The notes: generated by a model not told the origin, from the sequence alone. A stretch of 64,000 nt of DNA from JAICYJ01 sp963737445 (GCA_963737445.1 CAVTSO010000001.1:124001-188000), one strand, 5' to 3'. Positions 25,486 through 34,116 are shown, counted from the stretch's first letter. Numbers and translations are program-made.

Positions 25486-26853
25486 GTGCGATCCTTCCCT
25501 GCCGGGCGACGAACGGCGCTCTCACTGATCCTCGTCGTGATCGGCCTCGTCGCGCTGGTGCTGCTGACCACCGGCGAGACGCCGGTCGACCCGTGGGCGC
25601 CGGTCAAGGCCAGCGCGCCTCCGCCGCCCGCCCCGAACCGCGATCCGCTGCCGCTCGCGCCCTCAACGACGCCGATCAAGCACATCGTCTATATCGTCAA
25701 GGAGAACCGCACCTACGACAACCTGTTCGGCCGCTTCCCGGAGGGCGACGGTGCCACGACCGGCAAGGCGCTGGACGGCACCACGATCCGGCTGGGCCCG
25801 TTGCCGGACAAGCAGGTGGACCTCCAGCACAACCACTTCTGGGCGGTGAAGGACATCAACAACGGAGCCATGAACGGCTTCTCCGCCACCAAGGACAAGG
25901 CCGGACACCGGACGACGCTCGCCTATACCACCGCCGGCCCGGGGCAGCTGCCCGACTACTGGGGCTGGGCGCGCCGCTATGGCCTCGGCGACCACATGTT
26001 CACGTCGGTGCCGAGCTCGAGCTACCCGAACCACCTCTTCACCGTGGCCGGCCAGTCTGCCGGCGTGATCGACGGGCCCAGCTCCGGCACCCGCTGGTGG
26101 GGATGCGACGGGCCGCCCGGCACCACCGTTCCGATCCCCTCCCTCGACACGAAGTCGATCATCGGGCGAAAGTCGGTGTGCGTGGATATCCCCAGCGTGG
26201 CCGGTCAGACCACGCGCCACCCCAGCGTCACCTGGAGCACCTACGGAGCGATGCCGGGCCAGCTCGGCTACGGCTGGGTGGCGCTGGACGCGGTCAAGCG
26301 GGTGCGCGAGAGCGTCACCTGGGACCAGCACTATGCGCCCTGGCAGTGGTTCACGTCGGACGTCAAGCAGGGGCACCTGGCCTCGATCACCTGGATGACC
26401 CCGCCCTTCAACGAGAGCGACCACCCCGGCGGCCCTTCGCTGTGTCAGGGCGAGAACTGGACGGCTCGCCAGGTGAATGCGATCGAGAGCTCACCGCTCT
26501 GGAGGAGCACCGCGATCGTGATCGTGTGGGACGACTTCGGCGGCTTCTACGACCACGTGTCACCGCCGCGGTTCGACCGCTTCGGGCTCGGCCCGCGCTC
26601 GCCGCTGCTGGTGATCTCGCCGTGGGCCAAGCGCGGTATCGACCACGACACCTACGACTTCACGTCGGTGATCAAGTTCGCGGCCGAGAACTTCGGGCTG
26701 CCGCTGCTCACCTCCCGCGAGCGGAAGGTCAACTCGCTGCGATCGGCGTTCCAGTTCCAGCATCCGCTGAAGCCCTGGATCGCGCCGCTGCACACCTGCC
26801 CGAAGGTGAAGTTCACGCAGACCGAGGCGGCCGGCGCGATCGACTACGACTAG
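25486..26853 (+). CDS. Secreted phosphoesterase, phospholipase C/acid phosphatase family (second copy)
   Basis: About 455 residues with an N-terminal anchor (ALSLILVVIGLVALVLLTTG), a proline-rich linker and the PF04185 core: IKHIVYIVKENRTYDNLFGRF near the start, SSSYPNHLFTVAGQS in the middle and VIVWDDFGGFYDHVSPP near the end. It is related to, but not a duplicate of, the gene at 22071: lengths and central loops differ. It likely hydrolyses phosphate esters outside the membrane. GTG 25486 gives a normal anchor; GTG 25468 adds six residues. It ends with a 4-bp overlap with the convergent MscS gene. Confidence 0.8.
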   Translation: MRSFPAGRRTALSLILVVIGLVALVLLTTGETPVDPWAPVKASAPPPPAPNRDPLPLAPSTTPIKHIVYIVKENRTYDNLFGRFPEGDGATTGKALDGTTIRLGPLPDKQVDLQHNHFWAVKDINNGAMNGFSATKDKAGHRTTLAYTTAGPGQLPDYWGWARRYGLGDHMFTSVPSSSYPNHLFTVAGQSAGVIDGPSSGTRWWGCDGPPGTTVPIPSLDTKSIIGRKSVCVDIPSVAGQTTRHPSVTWSTYGAMPGQLGYGWVALDAVKRVRESVTWDQHYAPWQWFTSDVKQGHLASITWMTPPFNESDHPGGPSLCQGENWTARQVNAIESSPLWRSTAIVIVWDDFGGFYDHVSPPRFDRFGLGPRSPLLVISPWAKRGIDHDTYDFTSVIKFAAENFGLPLLTSRERKVNSLRSAFQFQHPLKPWIAPLHTCPKVKFTQTEAAGAIDYD

Positions 26854-27776
26854 ATGGTTTCGGCGGCGGCCCTAGGCGCTTGCCGCGACGACGCCGGCAG
26901 CGACCGCGCGAACCGGCGGGTGGCGCGGTCATCCACGAACATCACCACCGGGCCGTGGGCGATCAGCCCCTCCGGCGCCCGCTCCTTGAGGATGTCCGGC
27001 AGGAAGTCGTTGACCAGCCATTCGCGGCCATGGGCGACCGTGGCGCTGATCAGCATCCGCGTCAGCTGGACGTCCAGCGCCTCCAGCTCCACCACGACCG
27101 GGCGGCGCACGAACCGGGTGGGGCCGGCCGGCACGATCTGAGCCACGTCCTCGACCAGCCGCCGAGCCTCGTCGCTGTCGGTCACGAACAGCTCGATCTC
27201 GACCTCGCGAGCGCCGCTGGGCAGGATTCGGGCGCCGAAGATCTGGGAGTTGTTGACCCGGATCGTCTCGCCGGTGACGGCCCGCAACGTGGTCGAGCGA
27301 AGCGACACCTCCTCCACCACCCCCGACAGGCCGAGCGGCTCGATCACGATCGTGTCGCCGACCGAGAACCAGCCCTCGAAGAACATCAGCAGGCCGGCGA
27401 CGAGGTCGGTGAGGAAGCGCTGGCCCGCGAATCCGATCAGCACCACAAGCAGCGATGCGCCGGCGATCGCGGTGCTCTTCGTCCAGCCCAGCAGCTGGCC
27501 GATCGAGATCGCGATCGCCAATCCGTACGCCAGGTAGCGGATGCTGGTGCGGACCAGCGAGATCATCGTCTCGCGGCGGTTCAGGCGCAGCAGCACGCCG
27601 GTGTCGGCCGGCGCCGCCTCTTCGCCGAGCTGGCGCCGCTCGTACCGGCGCACCGCGAACTCGGCCACGATCCCCGAGGCGCGCGATATCAGCCAGGCCG
27701 CCACGAACGCCGTGACGATCACGCCGGCCGTCGTCCAGCCGCCGCCCAGATGTATCCCGTGGGTGCTCGCGAGCAT
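26850..27776 (-). CDS. MscS-family small-conductance mechanosensitive channel
   Basis: The 308-residue protein has an outer transmembrane region (TTAGVIVTAFVAAWLISRA, SIRYLAYGLAIAISIGQLLG) and the pore-lining TM3 region (STAIAGASLLVVLIGFAGQRFLTDLVAGLLMF). The MscS beta domain follows (EGWFSVGDTIVIEPLGLSGV, EEVSLRSTTLRAVTGETIRVNN). Such channels open under membrane tension to release solutes on osmotic downshock. ATG 27776 sits 6 nt after a TACCAT -10, i.e. leaderless. Confidence 0.9.
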   Translation of the reverse strand: MLASTHGIHLGGGWTTAGVIVTAFVAAWLISRASGIVAEFAVRRYERRQLGEEAAPADTGVLLRLNRRETMISLVRTSIRYLAYGLAIAISIGQLLGWTKSTAIAGASLLVVLIGFAGQRFLTDLVAGLLMFFEGWFSVGDTIVIEPLGLSGVVEEVSLRSTTLRAVTGETIRVNNSQIFGARILPSGAREVEIELFVTDSDEARRLVEDVAQIVPAGPTRFVRRPVVVELEALDVQLTRMLISATVAHGREWLVNDFLPDILKERAPEGLIAHGPVVMFVDDRATRRFARSLPASSRQAPRAAAETI

Positions 27777-27782
27777 GGCGGC

Positions 27783-27788
27783 ATGGTA
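27783..27788 (-). promoter_or_regulatory. -10 element for leaderless mscS
   Basis: TACCAT on the minus strand lies 6 nt before the ATG at 27776. Confidence 0.5.
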
Positions 27789-27813
27789 GGCCGATCCACG
27801 CTCGCGTTCGGCG

Positions 27814-27819
27814 TATGGT
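27814..27819 (+). promoter_or_regulatory. -10 element for the 27827 gene
   Basis: TATGGT lies 7 nt before the ATG at 27827, which favours that codon over the GTG at 27815 that overlaps the hexamer. Confidence 0.5.
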
Positions 27820-27826
27820 GCCGTTC

Positions 27827-28390
27827 ATGGGTGCAGTTGCCGCACCGCGCAGCAGTCGCCCCGCCGGGCCGGTCTCGCCGGCCGCGGCGGCGCTGGTGGC
27901 GCTGGCGGCGACCGTGATCCTGCTGGTCTCGCCGAGGCCGGTCACACCGGCAGCCACGCCGGCCACGCCGATTCCCGACCAGACCGGCCCGGTCGCGTTC
28001 ACGAGCCTCGGCGCGACGTATCTGTCAGCGCCCGCCGACCCCGCTCTGCACCTCGCCTTCGCCGACGTCCAGAACAGGGGCGACCATCCCATCACGGTCA
28101 CGTCGGTGCTGCTGCCGAAGGGCGCGCACGTCGATGACATCGCACTGAAGCGGATCAGCCGCAGCGGTGCCACGTTCGGGCCGCCGCAGCGGCAGTCAAC
28201 CCAGCCGTTCGACCTGCGGCTGCCGCCGCGCGCAACGCTGCAGATCGACTTCCACTTCCGCGCCCGCGGCTGCGCGACGCACCGGCCCGTGCAGGTGCCG
28301 GCGCTGCGCCAACCGCTCGTAGTCGGCTACAGCGCCGGCGGCAAGGCCTTCGCCGCGACCGTGCGCGGCGGCTTCCTGCCACGCTGTTGA
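27827..28390 (+). CDS. Membrane-anchored extracellular protein of unknown function
   Basis: The protein of 187 residues has a short N-terminus, an anchor helix (AAAALVALAATVILLVS), a Pro/Thr/Ala linker and a beta-rich domain with LHLAFADVQNRGDHPITVTSVLLP, reminiscent of domains that describe deviations from a baseline in surface proteins. It ends with two or three cysteines (RARGCATHRP, GFLPRC) that may pair. The start is set by the leaderless -10. Convergent with the cytidylate-kinase-like gene. No family named. Confidence 0.6.
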   Translation: MGAVAAPRSSRPAGPVSPAAAALVALAATVILLVSPRPVTPAATPATPIPDQTGPVAFTSLGATYLSAPADPALHLAFADVQNRGDHPITVTSVLLPKGAHVDDIALKRISRSGATFGPPQRQSTQPFDLRLPPRATLQIDFHFRARGCATHRPVQVPALRQPLVVGYSAGGKAFAATVRGGFLPRC

Positions 28391-28394
28391 ACGG

Positions 28395-29024
28395 CTAGGC
28401 CCGTGCCAGCATGACCACGGCGGCGGCCGCGTCGTCCACGCTCAGCGCATCGGTGCTCAGCACCACGTCGTACTGGCTGGGCAGCTCCTGCTTGACGTCG
28501 TGGAACCGGCGCAGGTAGTCGGCGCGCGCCTTGCGCCCGCCCTCGACCAGCTCGCCGGCGCGCCTGGCATCCACCCCGGCGGTGGCGACCAGCCGTTCGG
28601 CACACGCTTCGGGCGACCCGGTCACCCACACCCGCAGCGCCTCCGTGCGGCCGGCCAGCACGTGCGACGCGGCATGGGCCACGATCACGACGTCGCCCTC
28701 GTCGGCCGTCTGTCGCACCGCCTCGCGGATCAGCTCGCGGACGTCCTCACCGGGTGCGGCCGGCAGCTGCACGTCGGCTGCGTAGATGTACGGCTCGGGC
28801 AGCCCGGCCGCCGACTGCTCGACCGCATCCAGCAGGCGTGCGATCAGCCCTCGCCGCTCCTCGGCGCCGGCCACCCTGGCGTGGTCGAGCCCCGATTCCT
28901 CGGCCACCCGCCGCACGATCTCCTCGTCCACGTACCGGAAGCCCAGCTGCGACGCGACCGCACGGCCCACGTCCTCGCCACCGGCACCCACGTCACGCGA
29001 TATGCACACCACTCGATAGCTCAT
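28395..29024 (-). CDS. Cytidylate-kinase-like P-loop family protein
   Basis: The 209-residue protein fits the cytidylate-kinase-like group (PF13189): VVCISRDVGAGGEDVGRAVA is an atypical P-loop at residues 5-24, FRYVDEEIVRRVAEESGL follows as in the family, and DVVIVAHAASHVLAG and LRVWVTGSPEACAERLVA cover the core strands and lid. Members often regulate something other than CMP synthesis, and their substrates are largely unknown. The start is leaderless behind TAGTCT. It is probably monocistronic. Confidence 0.8.
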   Translation of the reverse strand: MSYRVVCISRDVGAGGEDVGRAVASQLGFRYVDEEIVRRVAEESGLDHARVAGAEERRGLIARLLDAVEQSAAGLPEPYIYAADVQLPAAPGEDVRELIREAVRQTADEGDVVIVAHAASHVLAGRTEALRVWVTGSPEACAERLVATAGVDARRAGELVEGGRKARADYLRRFHDVKQELPSQYDVVLSTDALSVDDAAAAVVMLARA

Positions 29025-29030
29025 GGGGCG

Positions 29031-29036
29031 AGACTA
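29031..29036 (-). promoter_or_regulatory. -10 element for leaderless cytidylate-kinase-like gene
   Basis: TAGTCT on the minus strand lies 6 nt before the ATG at 29024. Confidence 0.5.
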
Positions 29037-29365
29037 TCGGAAACGGGGAGCTAACTGGACGGGTGGCGGTCACGCGGAGACGTGGCGTAGCGGGGCGGTA
29101 CCTCCGAGCCCGGCAGCCGACCCCGCTCGGTCGTGGCGGCACGGCCGGCACGCCGGAAGCGTCGCTGGCGCACCGGGCGTCCACCACCTCCACGCTGGAG
29201 TGTCCCGCCGGTCCCTGCTGATCAAGGTGCCGGCGATGGCCGGCCTAAACCGACGCCGGTCCGCGGCTGCATGGAGAGCAGCAGCACACCCTCCTCGGCG
29301 GTGGCGTCGTGCAGGCAGCACCAACACCACCTACAACGCGGCCAATCCCGGTTTCGTGAGATCCC
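29037..29365. other. Gap without a recognised gene
   Basis: I see no gene, repeat or clear hairpin here beyond the promoter of the gene to its left. Confidence 0.5.
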
Positions 29366-30304
29366 TCAGCCGCGGTCGGTGCGGCGCCGGCGCTTGTTGA
29401 CGCGCATCGAGCGCGCGGCCCGCCGCACCAGCTCCAGCGGCCCCTCCCCCGGCTTGGCCTCGATCACGCCCATCGAGACGCCGCCGCTGATCTCGAACAC
29501 GCGCGGATGCAGCGGCTGTCTCTCGAACCGCCGCGCTATCTTCCTGGCCCGTTTCCGGGCCTGCTTACGTGTGGTGTCGGGCATGATCACTATGAACTCG
29601 TCGCCGCCCATGCGGGCCGCGATGTGACGCGGTGCAATCGACTCCGTGATCGAGCGGGCCAGCGTGCTGATCAGGTGGTCGCCCTGCGCGTAGCCGATCG
29701 CGTCGTTCACCTCCTTCAGCCCGTCCACGTCCAGCAGCAGCAGGCACAGGTGCGCCTGCTCGGAGCACATCTGCTCCAGCACATGGTCGAGCGCACGCCG
29801 GTTGGCGAGGCCCGTGAGCTGGTCGGTGAGCGCCGCCCGGCGCAGCTCGTCGCGCTCGAGCTGCGCGTACAACAACGGCGCCACCATGTCGGCGAAGAGT
29901 CGCAGCTGGCCGCGGTGCTGGGCGCCGATCCAGGCTCCGCCCTCGCGCACCGCCACCAGGTCGGCGAGGTGCACGCCGGAGCTCGACATCGGGATGCGCA
30001 CGGCCATCTGCCCGGGTCGCAGATCGAGCAGCGCGAAGCTGTCGTCGTCCTCGGGCGGTGCCGCACCGGGCAAATCGAAGATACGCCCGGCCAGACAGCG
30101 CACGTCGAAGCCCTCGAGACGCAGGGCGACGTCCGGCACGAGCTCCTCGCCACCGTCGCAGATGGCGGTCACCAGCTGATCCAGCCGGTGCTCGCCGAAC
30201 ACCTCGTCCAGGATCGTCGGCAACGCCTGGTGGAAGGCGTCGTCGGCCGCCTGATCCCAGGCAGCATCGTTCGCGGGTACCGGATCGGAGCCACGTACGG
30301 TCAC
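29366..30304 (-). CDS. GGDEF-domain protein, probable diguanylate cyclase
   Basis: The 312-residue protein has an N-terminal GAF-like sensor half (about 1-155) and a GGDEF domain: ALTDQLTGLANRRALDHVLEQM, LLLLDVDGLKEVNDAIGYAQGD and ARMGGDEFIVIM, with intact GGDEF near 233-237. It should make cyclic di-GMP from two GTP in the cytoplasm. No RxxD inhibitory site is present five residues upstream, so feedback control by product binding there is not expected. The GTG at 30304 is leaderless behind TAAAGT; a GTG one codon earlier is possible. The C-terminus is very basic (RVNKRRRRTDRG). Confidence 0.85.
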   Translation of the reverse strand: MTVRGSDPVPANDAAWDQAADDAFHQALPTILDEVFGEHRLDQLVTAICDGGEELVPDVALRLEGFDVRCLAGRIFDLPGAAPPEDDDSFALLDLRPGQMAVRIPMSSSGVHLADLVAVREGGAWIGAQHRGQLRLFADMVAPLLYAQLERDELRRAALTDQLTGLANRRALDHVLEQMCSEQAHLCLLLLDVDGLKEVNDAIGYAQGDHLISTLARSITESIAPRHIAARMGGDEFIVIMPDTTRKQARKRARKIARRFERQPLHPRVFEISGGVSMGVIEAKPGEGPLELVRRAARSMRVNKRRRRTDRG

Positions 30305-30310
30305 CACTCG

Positions 30311-30316
30311 ACTTTA
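30311..30316 (-). promoter_or_regulatory. -10 element for leaderless GGDEF gene
   Basis: TAAAGT on the minus strand lies 6 nt before the GTG at 30304. Confidence 0.45.
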
Positions 30317-30365
30317 CGAGCCTCAGAGGCCGGCAGCTAGCGGTACCGGTTTCCCGGCCGGCCGT

Positions 30366-30698
30366 TCAGCGCTCGCCGCGCTCGCGGAGGTTATCGGCTG
30401 CGTGGCGCAGCCGGTCACGCAGGCTCAGCTGCTGGGTGTCCTCGCCGACGCTGATGGGCTCGGCCAGGCTCGTCGGCGGCGCGACCACGTCCGGCTGCTC
30501 CGGCCACGACGGTTCGCCGTTGGGCTCGAAGTCACCGTTCCGGGCCGCCTGCGGCGCCGCCGACAGCTCCTGCTCGAGCTCCTCGATGCGGTCGAGCAGC
30601 ATCGCGATCGCCCGGCCCATCGCACGCCGTTCCGGATCATCCGCCTCGCACAGCTGATCGGCCCACTGCCGCAGCTCGCGCTGCTCGCCCGTGTTCAT
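30366..30698 (-). CDS. Small acidic coiled-coil protein of unknown function
   Basis: The 110-residue protein (from ATG 30698, 6 nt after TAATAT) has a helical N-terminal half (RELRQWADQLCEADDPERRA, RIEELEQELSAAPQAA), a disordered Pro/Glu-rich middle and a charged helix at the end (RDRLRHAADNLRERGER). It is probably cytoplasmic. No family is recognised. The 'ADDPERRAMGRAIAMLLDRI' segment recurs in many actinobacterial hypotheticals, by my recollection only. Confidence 0.5.
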   Translation of the reverse strand: MNTGEQRELRQWADQLCEADDPERRAMGRAIAMLLDRIEELEQELSAAPQAARNGDFEPNGEPSWPEQPDVVAPPTSLAEPISVGEDTQQLSLRDRLRHAADNLRERGER

Positions 30699-30704
30699 TC
30701 GCAC

Positions 30705-30710
30705 ATATTA
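30705..30710 (-). promoter_or_regulatory. -10 element for the 30698 gene
   Basis: TAATAT on the minus strand lies 6 nt before the ATG at 30698 and argues for that start rather than the GTG at 30704 that overlaps it. Confidence 0.5.
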
Positions 30711-30727
30711 CGCGCAGAACGAGTCGA

Positions 30728-32218
30728 TCAGCGCCCTGCCACCGCAACCTCCACCATCTGGAAGTCGGTGGAGTCGCTGCCCAGCTCGGACACGGTGATG
30801 TCGGCGCCCCCCGCAAGGCCGCCCGTGTAGTCGATCCCGGCAACCGGAATCTGCGTCGTCTGCCAGCTGCCGGTGTTGGTCTTGGTGATCGTCACAGTCT
30901 GGGTGGGATCGGTGCCCCAGCTGACGTTGAAGCTGCCGGTGCCGGTGTCCAGGTAGGTGACGCGCAGCGTGGTCAACGACGACGCCAGGTCGCTCCGGAA
31001 GGTCGGATCGAGGGCGAAGCTCATGGTGTTGGTGGATGTGCCGCCCGTGATCTTGCGTGCGTAGCGGCCAAAGCGCTGCGTGGCCGGTCCGATCATCGAC
31101 GCGCCGGCGTTGCTGTCGACGGGCACCGTGCTGGTGGACGGGTTCAGCTGCGTCATGAACCAGGTGAAGTTGCCGGCCATGCGGCCCGTTCCCTGCCGCA
31201 GGGCCACCCATGCGCCCGGCGATCCCGCCGGATCCCACTGATGGCCCGCGTACGCATTGGCGAAGTCGAAGGCGGCCCGGAACTCCAGGTTCGTCTGCCC
31301 CTGGCTGAGCACGCTGCCGTAGACGGCGATCGATCGCACGCCCTTGTTCAGCTCCAGCAGGATCCGCCAGTAGTTCCAGCTGACGAGGTTCTTCTTGCCG
31401 GCGTAGCTGATCGGCTCCCAGTAGGCGTTGCTGCTGCCCATCCGCACCTGGTTGTAGGCGAACAGGTCGAAGGCGTCGCGTATCGGTTGCGGATCGATAT
31501 CGGAGCCGGTGCCCATGATGATGGCGCCGCCGGTCCCCAGCCAGTCCATCGGGCAGTGCCCCGGCCACTGCGTCCACACCTGCGCCCTCAGGGCCACCTG
31601 GATCTGCGGCAGCATCTGCAGCCGGTACAGATTCATGACGTTGGAGTAGTAGGCGTTGCGCACGTCCTTCGACCAGAGCGTCTTGACCTTGTGCCCGGAG
31701 GGCGTCGCCGTGCACGTGTAGCCAGCGGGCAGGTCGGTCAGCTCGGTGCCGATCGCGTTGGGAGCGGAGCGCACCAGTGCGACGGTGGACTCATACGGCG
31801 AAGCCTTGAGGTGCGCCGCGAGCGCCGACACCAGCTCGGTCTGCACCGTCATGTAGACGGGATCCCAGTACTGCGGGACGGCCTGCTTCTGCACCGTGCC
31901 GCAGCGCGCGACCACGTTCCAGAGCCAGGCCGGCTTGGTGGTCGAGTTGACCTGCACGGTCGCGACCTTGCCGATCGAGGCGTAGTACTTCAGCTCGGAG
32001 TCCAGCGAGCTCCAGTTGAAGGTCTTGCGCTTGGGCTCGATGGTGGCCCAGTCGAGCGTGATCTGGCCGCCGCGCACATACGGTGCGGTGGCGCCGGAAT
32101 CGTTGGCCCAGACCTGGTAGATACCGGCCACGGGCAGCGGGTTCGCGGACGCCGTGGCAGTAAACACGAGCCACGCAAGCAGCGCAGCGACGAGCACAGA
32201 GACGCGTTGGAGATTCAC
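30728..32218 (-). CDS. Secreted TIM-barrel-like (glycoside-hydrolase-like) protein with beta-sandwich tail
   Basis: The 496-residue protein begins with a Sec signal (RVSVLVAALLAWLVFTATASA). The body resembles a beta-galactosidase-type barrel: GQITLDWATIEPKRKTFNWS recalls the 'W..iEp..G.ydWs' opening of family GH42-like domains, DSELKYYASIGKVATVQV the next strand, and LSQGQTNLEFRAAFDFANAY a later helix. The last 130 residues are beta-rich (GSFNVSWGTDPTQTVTIT) and may bind carbohydrate. No catalytic pair is certain. GTG 32218 opens the signal peptide. Substrate unknown. Confidence 0.55.
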   Translation of the reverse strand: MNLQRVSVLVAALLAWLVFTATASANPLPVAGIYQVWANDSGATAPYVRGGQITLDWATIEPKRKTFNWSSLDSELKYYASIGKVATVQVNSTTKPAWLWNVVARCGTVQKQAVPQYWDPVYMTVQTELVSALAAHLKASPYESTVALVRSAPNAIGTELTDLPAGYTCTATPSGHKVKTLWSKDVRNAYYSNVMNLYRLQMLPQIQVALRAQVWTQWPGHCPMDWLGTGGAIIMGTGSDIDPQPIRDAFDLFAYNQVRMGSSNAYWEPISYAGKKNLVSWNYWRILLELNKGVRSIAVYGSVLSQGQTNLEFRAAFDFANAYAGHQWDPAGSPGAWVALRQGTGRMAGNFTWFMTQLNPSTSTVPVDSNAGASMIGPATQRFGRYARKITGGTSTNTMSFALDPTFRSDLASSLTTLRVTYLDTGTGSFNVSWGTDPTQTVTITKTNTGSWQTTQIPVAGIDYTGGLAGGADITVSELGSDSTDFQMVEVAVAGR

Positions 32219-32638
32219 TGGAAGACCCCTTCCGTTGCGGCCGACCCTCGGCCTCACAGGGAGATTGGTTGGGACCCGTCCTCCTCGTCCCCCTGCAGAA
32301 CCATCCTGGCATTCCCCAACGACGTGACGCATCCCCCATCTGGGGGGCACCGCTTAAGCGACTCGCCGGGGACGATCGGGATCGAACCCGCAAATCATTC
32401 CGATCGCTCTACACCGCTTGCGTTTGTGCCGTAGCATGGAGACCCGAACGGCACGGCGAAGAGAAGCAGGGCGTGTCGCCAACGGCACACTTCGGGCAGC
32501 ACGACGAGTCGCCGATGTGCAGGAGTGTCACTAGACGGGGCGGGGCAGTCCCCTTGCTCCAACCACGATCCCCGAGTTCAGGCAGCCGAGCGGATCACCG
32601 ACTCACTCGATCGGGGTCTCCCCGCTGCGCGGAGCGAT
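32219..32638. other. Gap with a tRNA-like fragment
   Basis: No protein gene is evident. The minus strand from 32420 to 32365 reads like a shortened tRNA 3' part (see separate entry). The rest shows nothing I can name. Confidence 0.5.
32365..32420 (-). other. tRNA-like fragment, probably a relic
   Basis: On the minus strand GGTGTAGAGC resembles a D-arm, TGCGGGTTCGATCCCG a T-arm with invariant GTTCGA, and GTCCCCG an acceptor 3' strand. The region between is too short for an anticodon arm, and no matching 5' acceptor strand (CGGGGAC) lies upstream. It may be an integration relic at a tRNA gene. Confidence 0.3.
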
Positions 32639-32644
32639 TAGGGT
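32639..32644 (+). promoter_or_regulatory. -10 element for the 32651 gene
   Basis: TAGGGT lies 6 nt before the GTG at 32651. Confidence 0.5.
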
Positions 32645-32650
32645 GGTTCT

Positions 32651-33103
32651 GTGCCGAGGCGGACACCTCCGGGAGACCTGCAGACGATCAGCCCGGCCCA
32701 GGCGCGCTTTATCTCTTGGGTGTCGGAAGTGCTGGTTGACATCGTCGTGCTGAACCTGTTCGTCGAGTTCGTCCAGACGGTCGTCATCGACTCGTTCTAT
32801 ATCTCAATCTTGACGGCTGTACTGCTGAAGTTGATGGTCGACGCGGTCAAGGGCCTCGAACAGGCAGTCTCCGCCTACTTTGCCGCGAAGCCAGGGGGAG
32901 CTTGGAGGACAGTTCGCGTCGTCGCCGGTTTGCTGATCCTGTTCCTGAGCAAGTTCCTCATCCTTGAGGTGGTGAACTTTGTGTTCAGAGACCACGTGGA
33001 ACTCGGCAGCTTCATCGAAGTCGCCGCCATCGTCGTCACCATGCTCGCCGCGAACTTCATACTCCAAGGCGTCTATCAGACGCTCGCCAGTCGCGACCCG
33101 TAG
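32651..33103 (+). CDS. Small integral membrane protein of unknown function
   Basis: The 150-residue protein has a Pro/Thr-rich start and four hydrophobic stretches: VDIVVLNLFVEFVQTVVID, FYISILTAVLLKLMVDAVK, VVAGLLILFLSKFLILEVVNF and IEVAAIVVTMLAANFILQG. Hydrophobic, beta-branched and with few charges, it looks like a polytopic protein. The GTG is leaderless behind TAGGGT. It opens the second accessory patch and its codon use seems slightly less G+C-biased than neighbours. No family is recognised. Confidence 0.55.
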   Translation: MPRRTPPGDLQTISPAQARFISWVSEVLVDIVVLNLFVEFVQTVVIDSFYISILTAVLLKLMVDAVKGLEQAVSAYFAAKPGGAWRTVRVVAGLLILFLSKFLILEVVNFVFRDHVELGSFIEVAAIVVTMLAANFILQGVYQTLASRDP

Positions 33104-33140
33104 GCAGCCGCTCGCCCCAGGGCCGGGCTGCCTCGGTCGG

Positions 33141-33415
33141 CTACGGCTTGGTGAATGCGGCTCGAAGCTGTTGTTCGTCCTCCTGCGCCAGGTTCGAGTG
33201 GATCAGGTGGACTGGATAGAACCTCGAACGCCGAGGCTTCAACGTCTTCGGGTGATCTTTGAGCCGGGCCTCCCGGAGTTCGCGCCGGTGTGCCGCGCGT
33301 CGATCGCGCGTCGAGTCGCCTCGGTGCGAACGCGATCGCAGATCATCGTCCGATTCACCTCCATCTCCTCGTGCCTCGGGTCCGGCGGGTGTCTTGTCGG
33401 CGTTCGCACTAGCCT
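33141..33415 (-). pseudogene. Start-less open frame, possible gene tail
   Basis: A frame of about 90 codons reads through a polar, charged region (ESDDDLRSRSHRGDSTRDR, then LKDHPKTLKPRRSRFYPVHL) and ends QEDEQQLRAAFTKP. It has a stop just upstream and no usable start, so it may be the C-terminal tail of a lost gene. Confidence 0.25.
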
Positions 33416-33428
33416 AGTGAGCCGGCGT

Positions 33429-34073
33429 CTAGCTCGTTGGCTGGAGGCCTGGGTGGCGGTCGAGATAGTCGTCGACGCCGGCGCGGACGCTGCTGTAGAG
33501 ACGATCCTCTCCCAGGGCCCGTTCGACGCCGCTCGCTTTCAGACGTGCATGTAGCGGCGCCTTGACGCGGGCGAAGGCGAGGCTCACGCCGGAGTCTGTC
33601 GACTCTTCGATCAGTTCGGAGAGGACGTCCGACGCCGTTGTGTCCATGTAGGAGATCGCCCCGGCGTCCACGAGCACCTGCTCAACTTGCGTCCAGAGGC
33701 GGCGCAACTCGCGGAAATTGAAGAAATGGGCGACGGCGGTGATCACAATCGCGCCGAGCACCGTCTCCGGCAGGTCGTGAACCAGCGGCGTCAGCGCGAT
33801 CAGGGTCACGACCACCAGCACCAGCTCGAACAGGTTGAACAGGGGCGTTCGGACGCCGGCGGCGTCCGCCACCGCCGAGCGCGACAGGCTGGCGTCGACG
33901 GGGAAGCCCTGGGTGACGCCCGCCCCCAGGTTGGATGCGCCGAGCGCCAGCAACTCCGCATTGGCGTCGACCGGGTACCGGTCGCGTACCGCAAACGTGC
34001 GCGCGCCCGCGATCGACTCGGAGTAGGCGACGAGCGCGAGTGCCGCGGCGTCCGGTACCAAGTCGAGACGCAT
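33429..34073 (-). pseudogene. SulP-family anion transporter, truncated and internally deleted
   Basis: The 214-residue frame holds the later membrane part of a SulP transporter (ESIAGARTFAVRDRYPVDAN, ELLALGASNLGAGVTQGFPV, SLSRSAVADAAG, LPETVLGAIVITAVAHFFNF) joined directly to the second half of a STAS domain (ISYMDTTASDVLSELIEES, ALARV-like AFARVKAPLHARL). A normal SulP protein has about 550 residues. Roughly the first 230 and another 150 or so in the middle are missing. It cannot form a working transporter. Confidence 0.8.
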
Positions 34074-34116
34074 CGCCGCTCATGGCGCGACCACGGTCCT
34101 CGACTGCATCGTTCCC

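Noticed and set aside
25089..27917. 942-codon + strand frame
   Set aside because: It overlaps the TlpA and phosphoesterase genes in another frame and has no domain.
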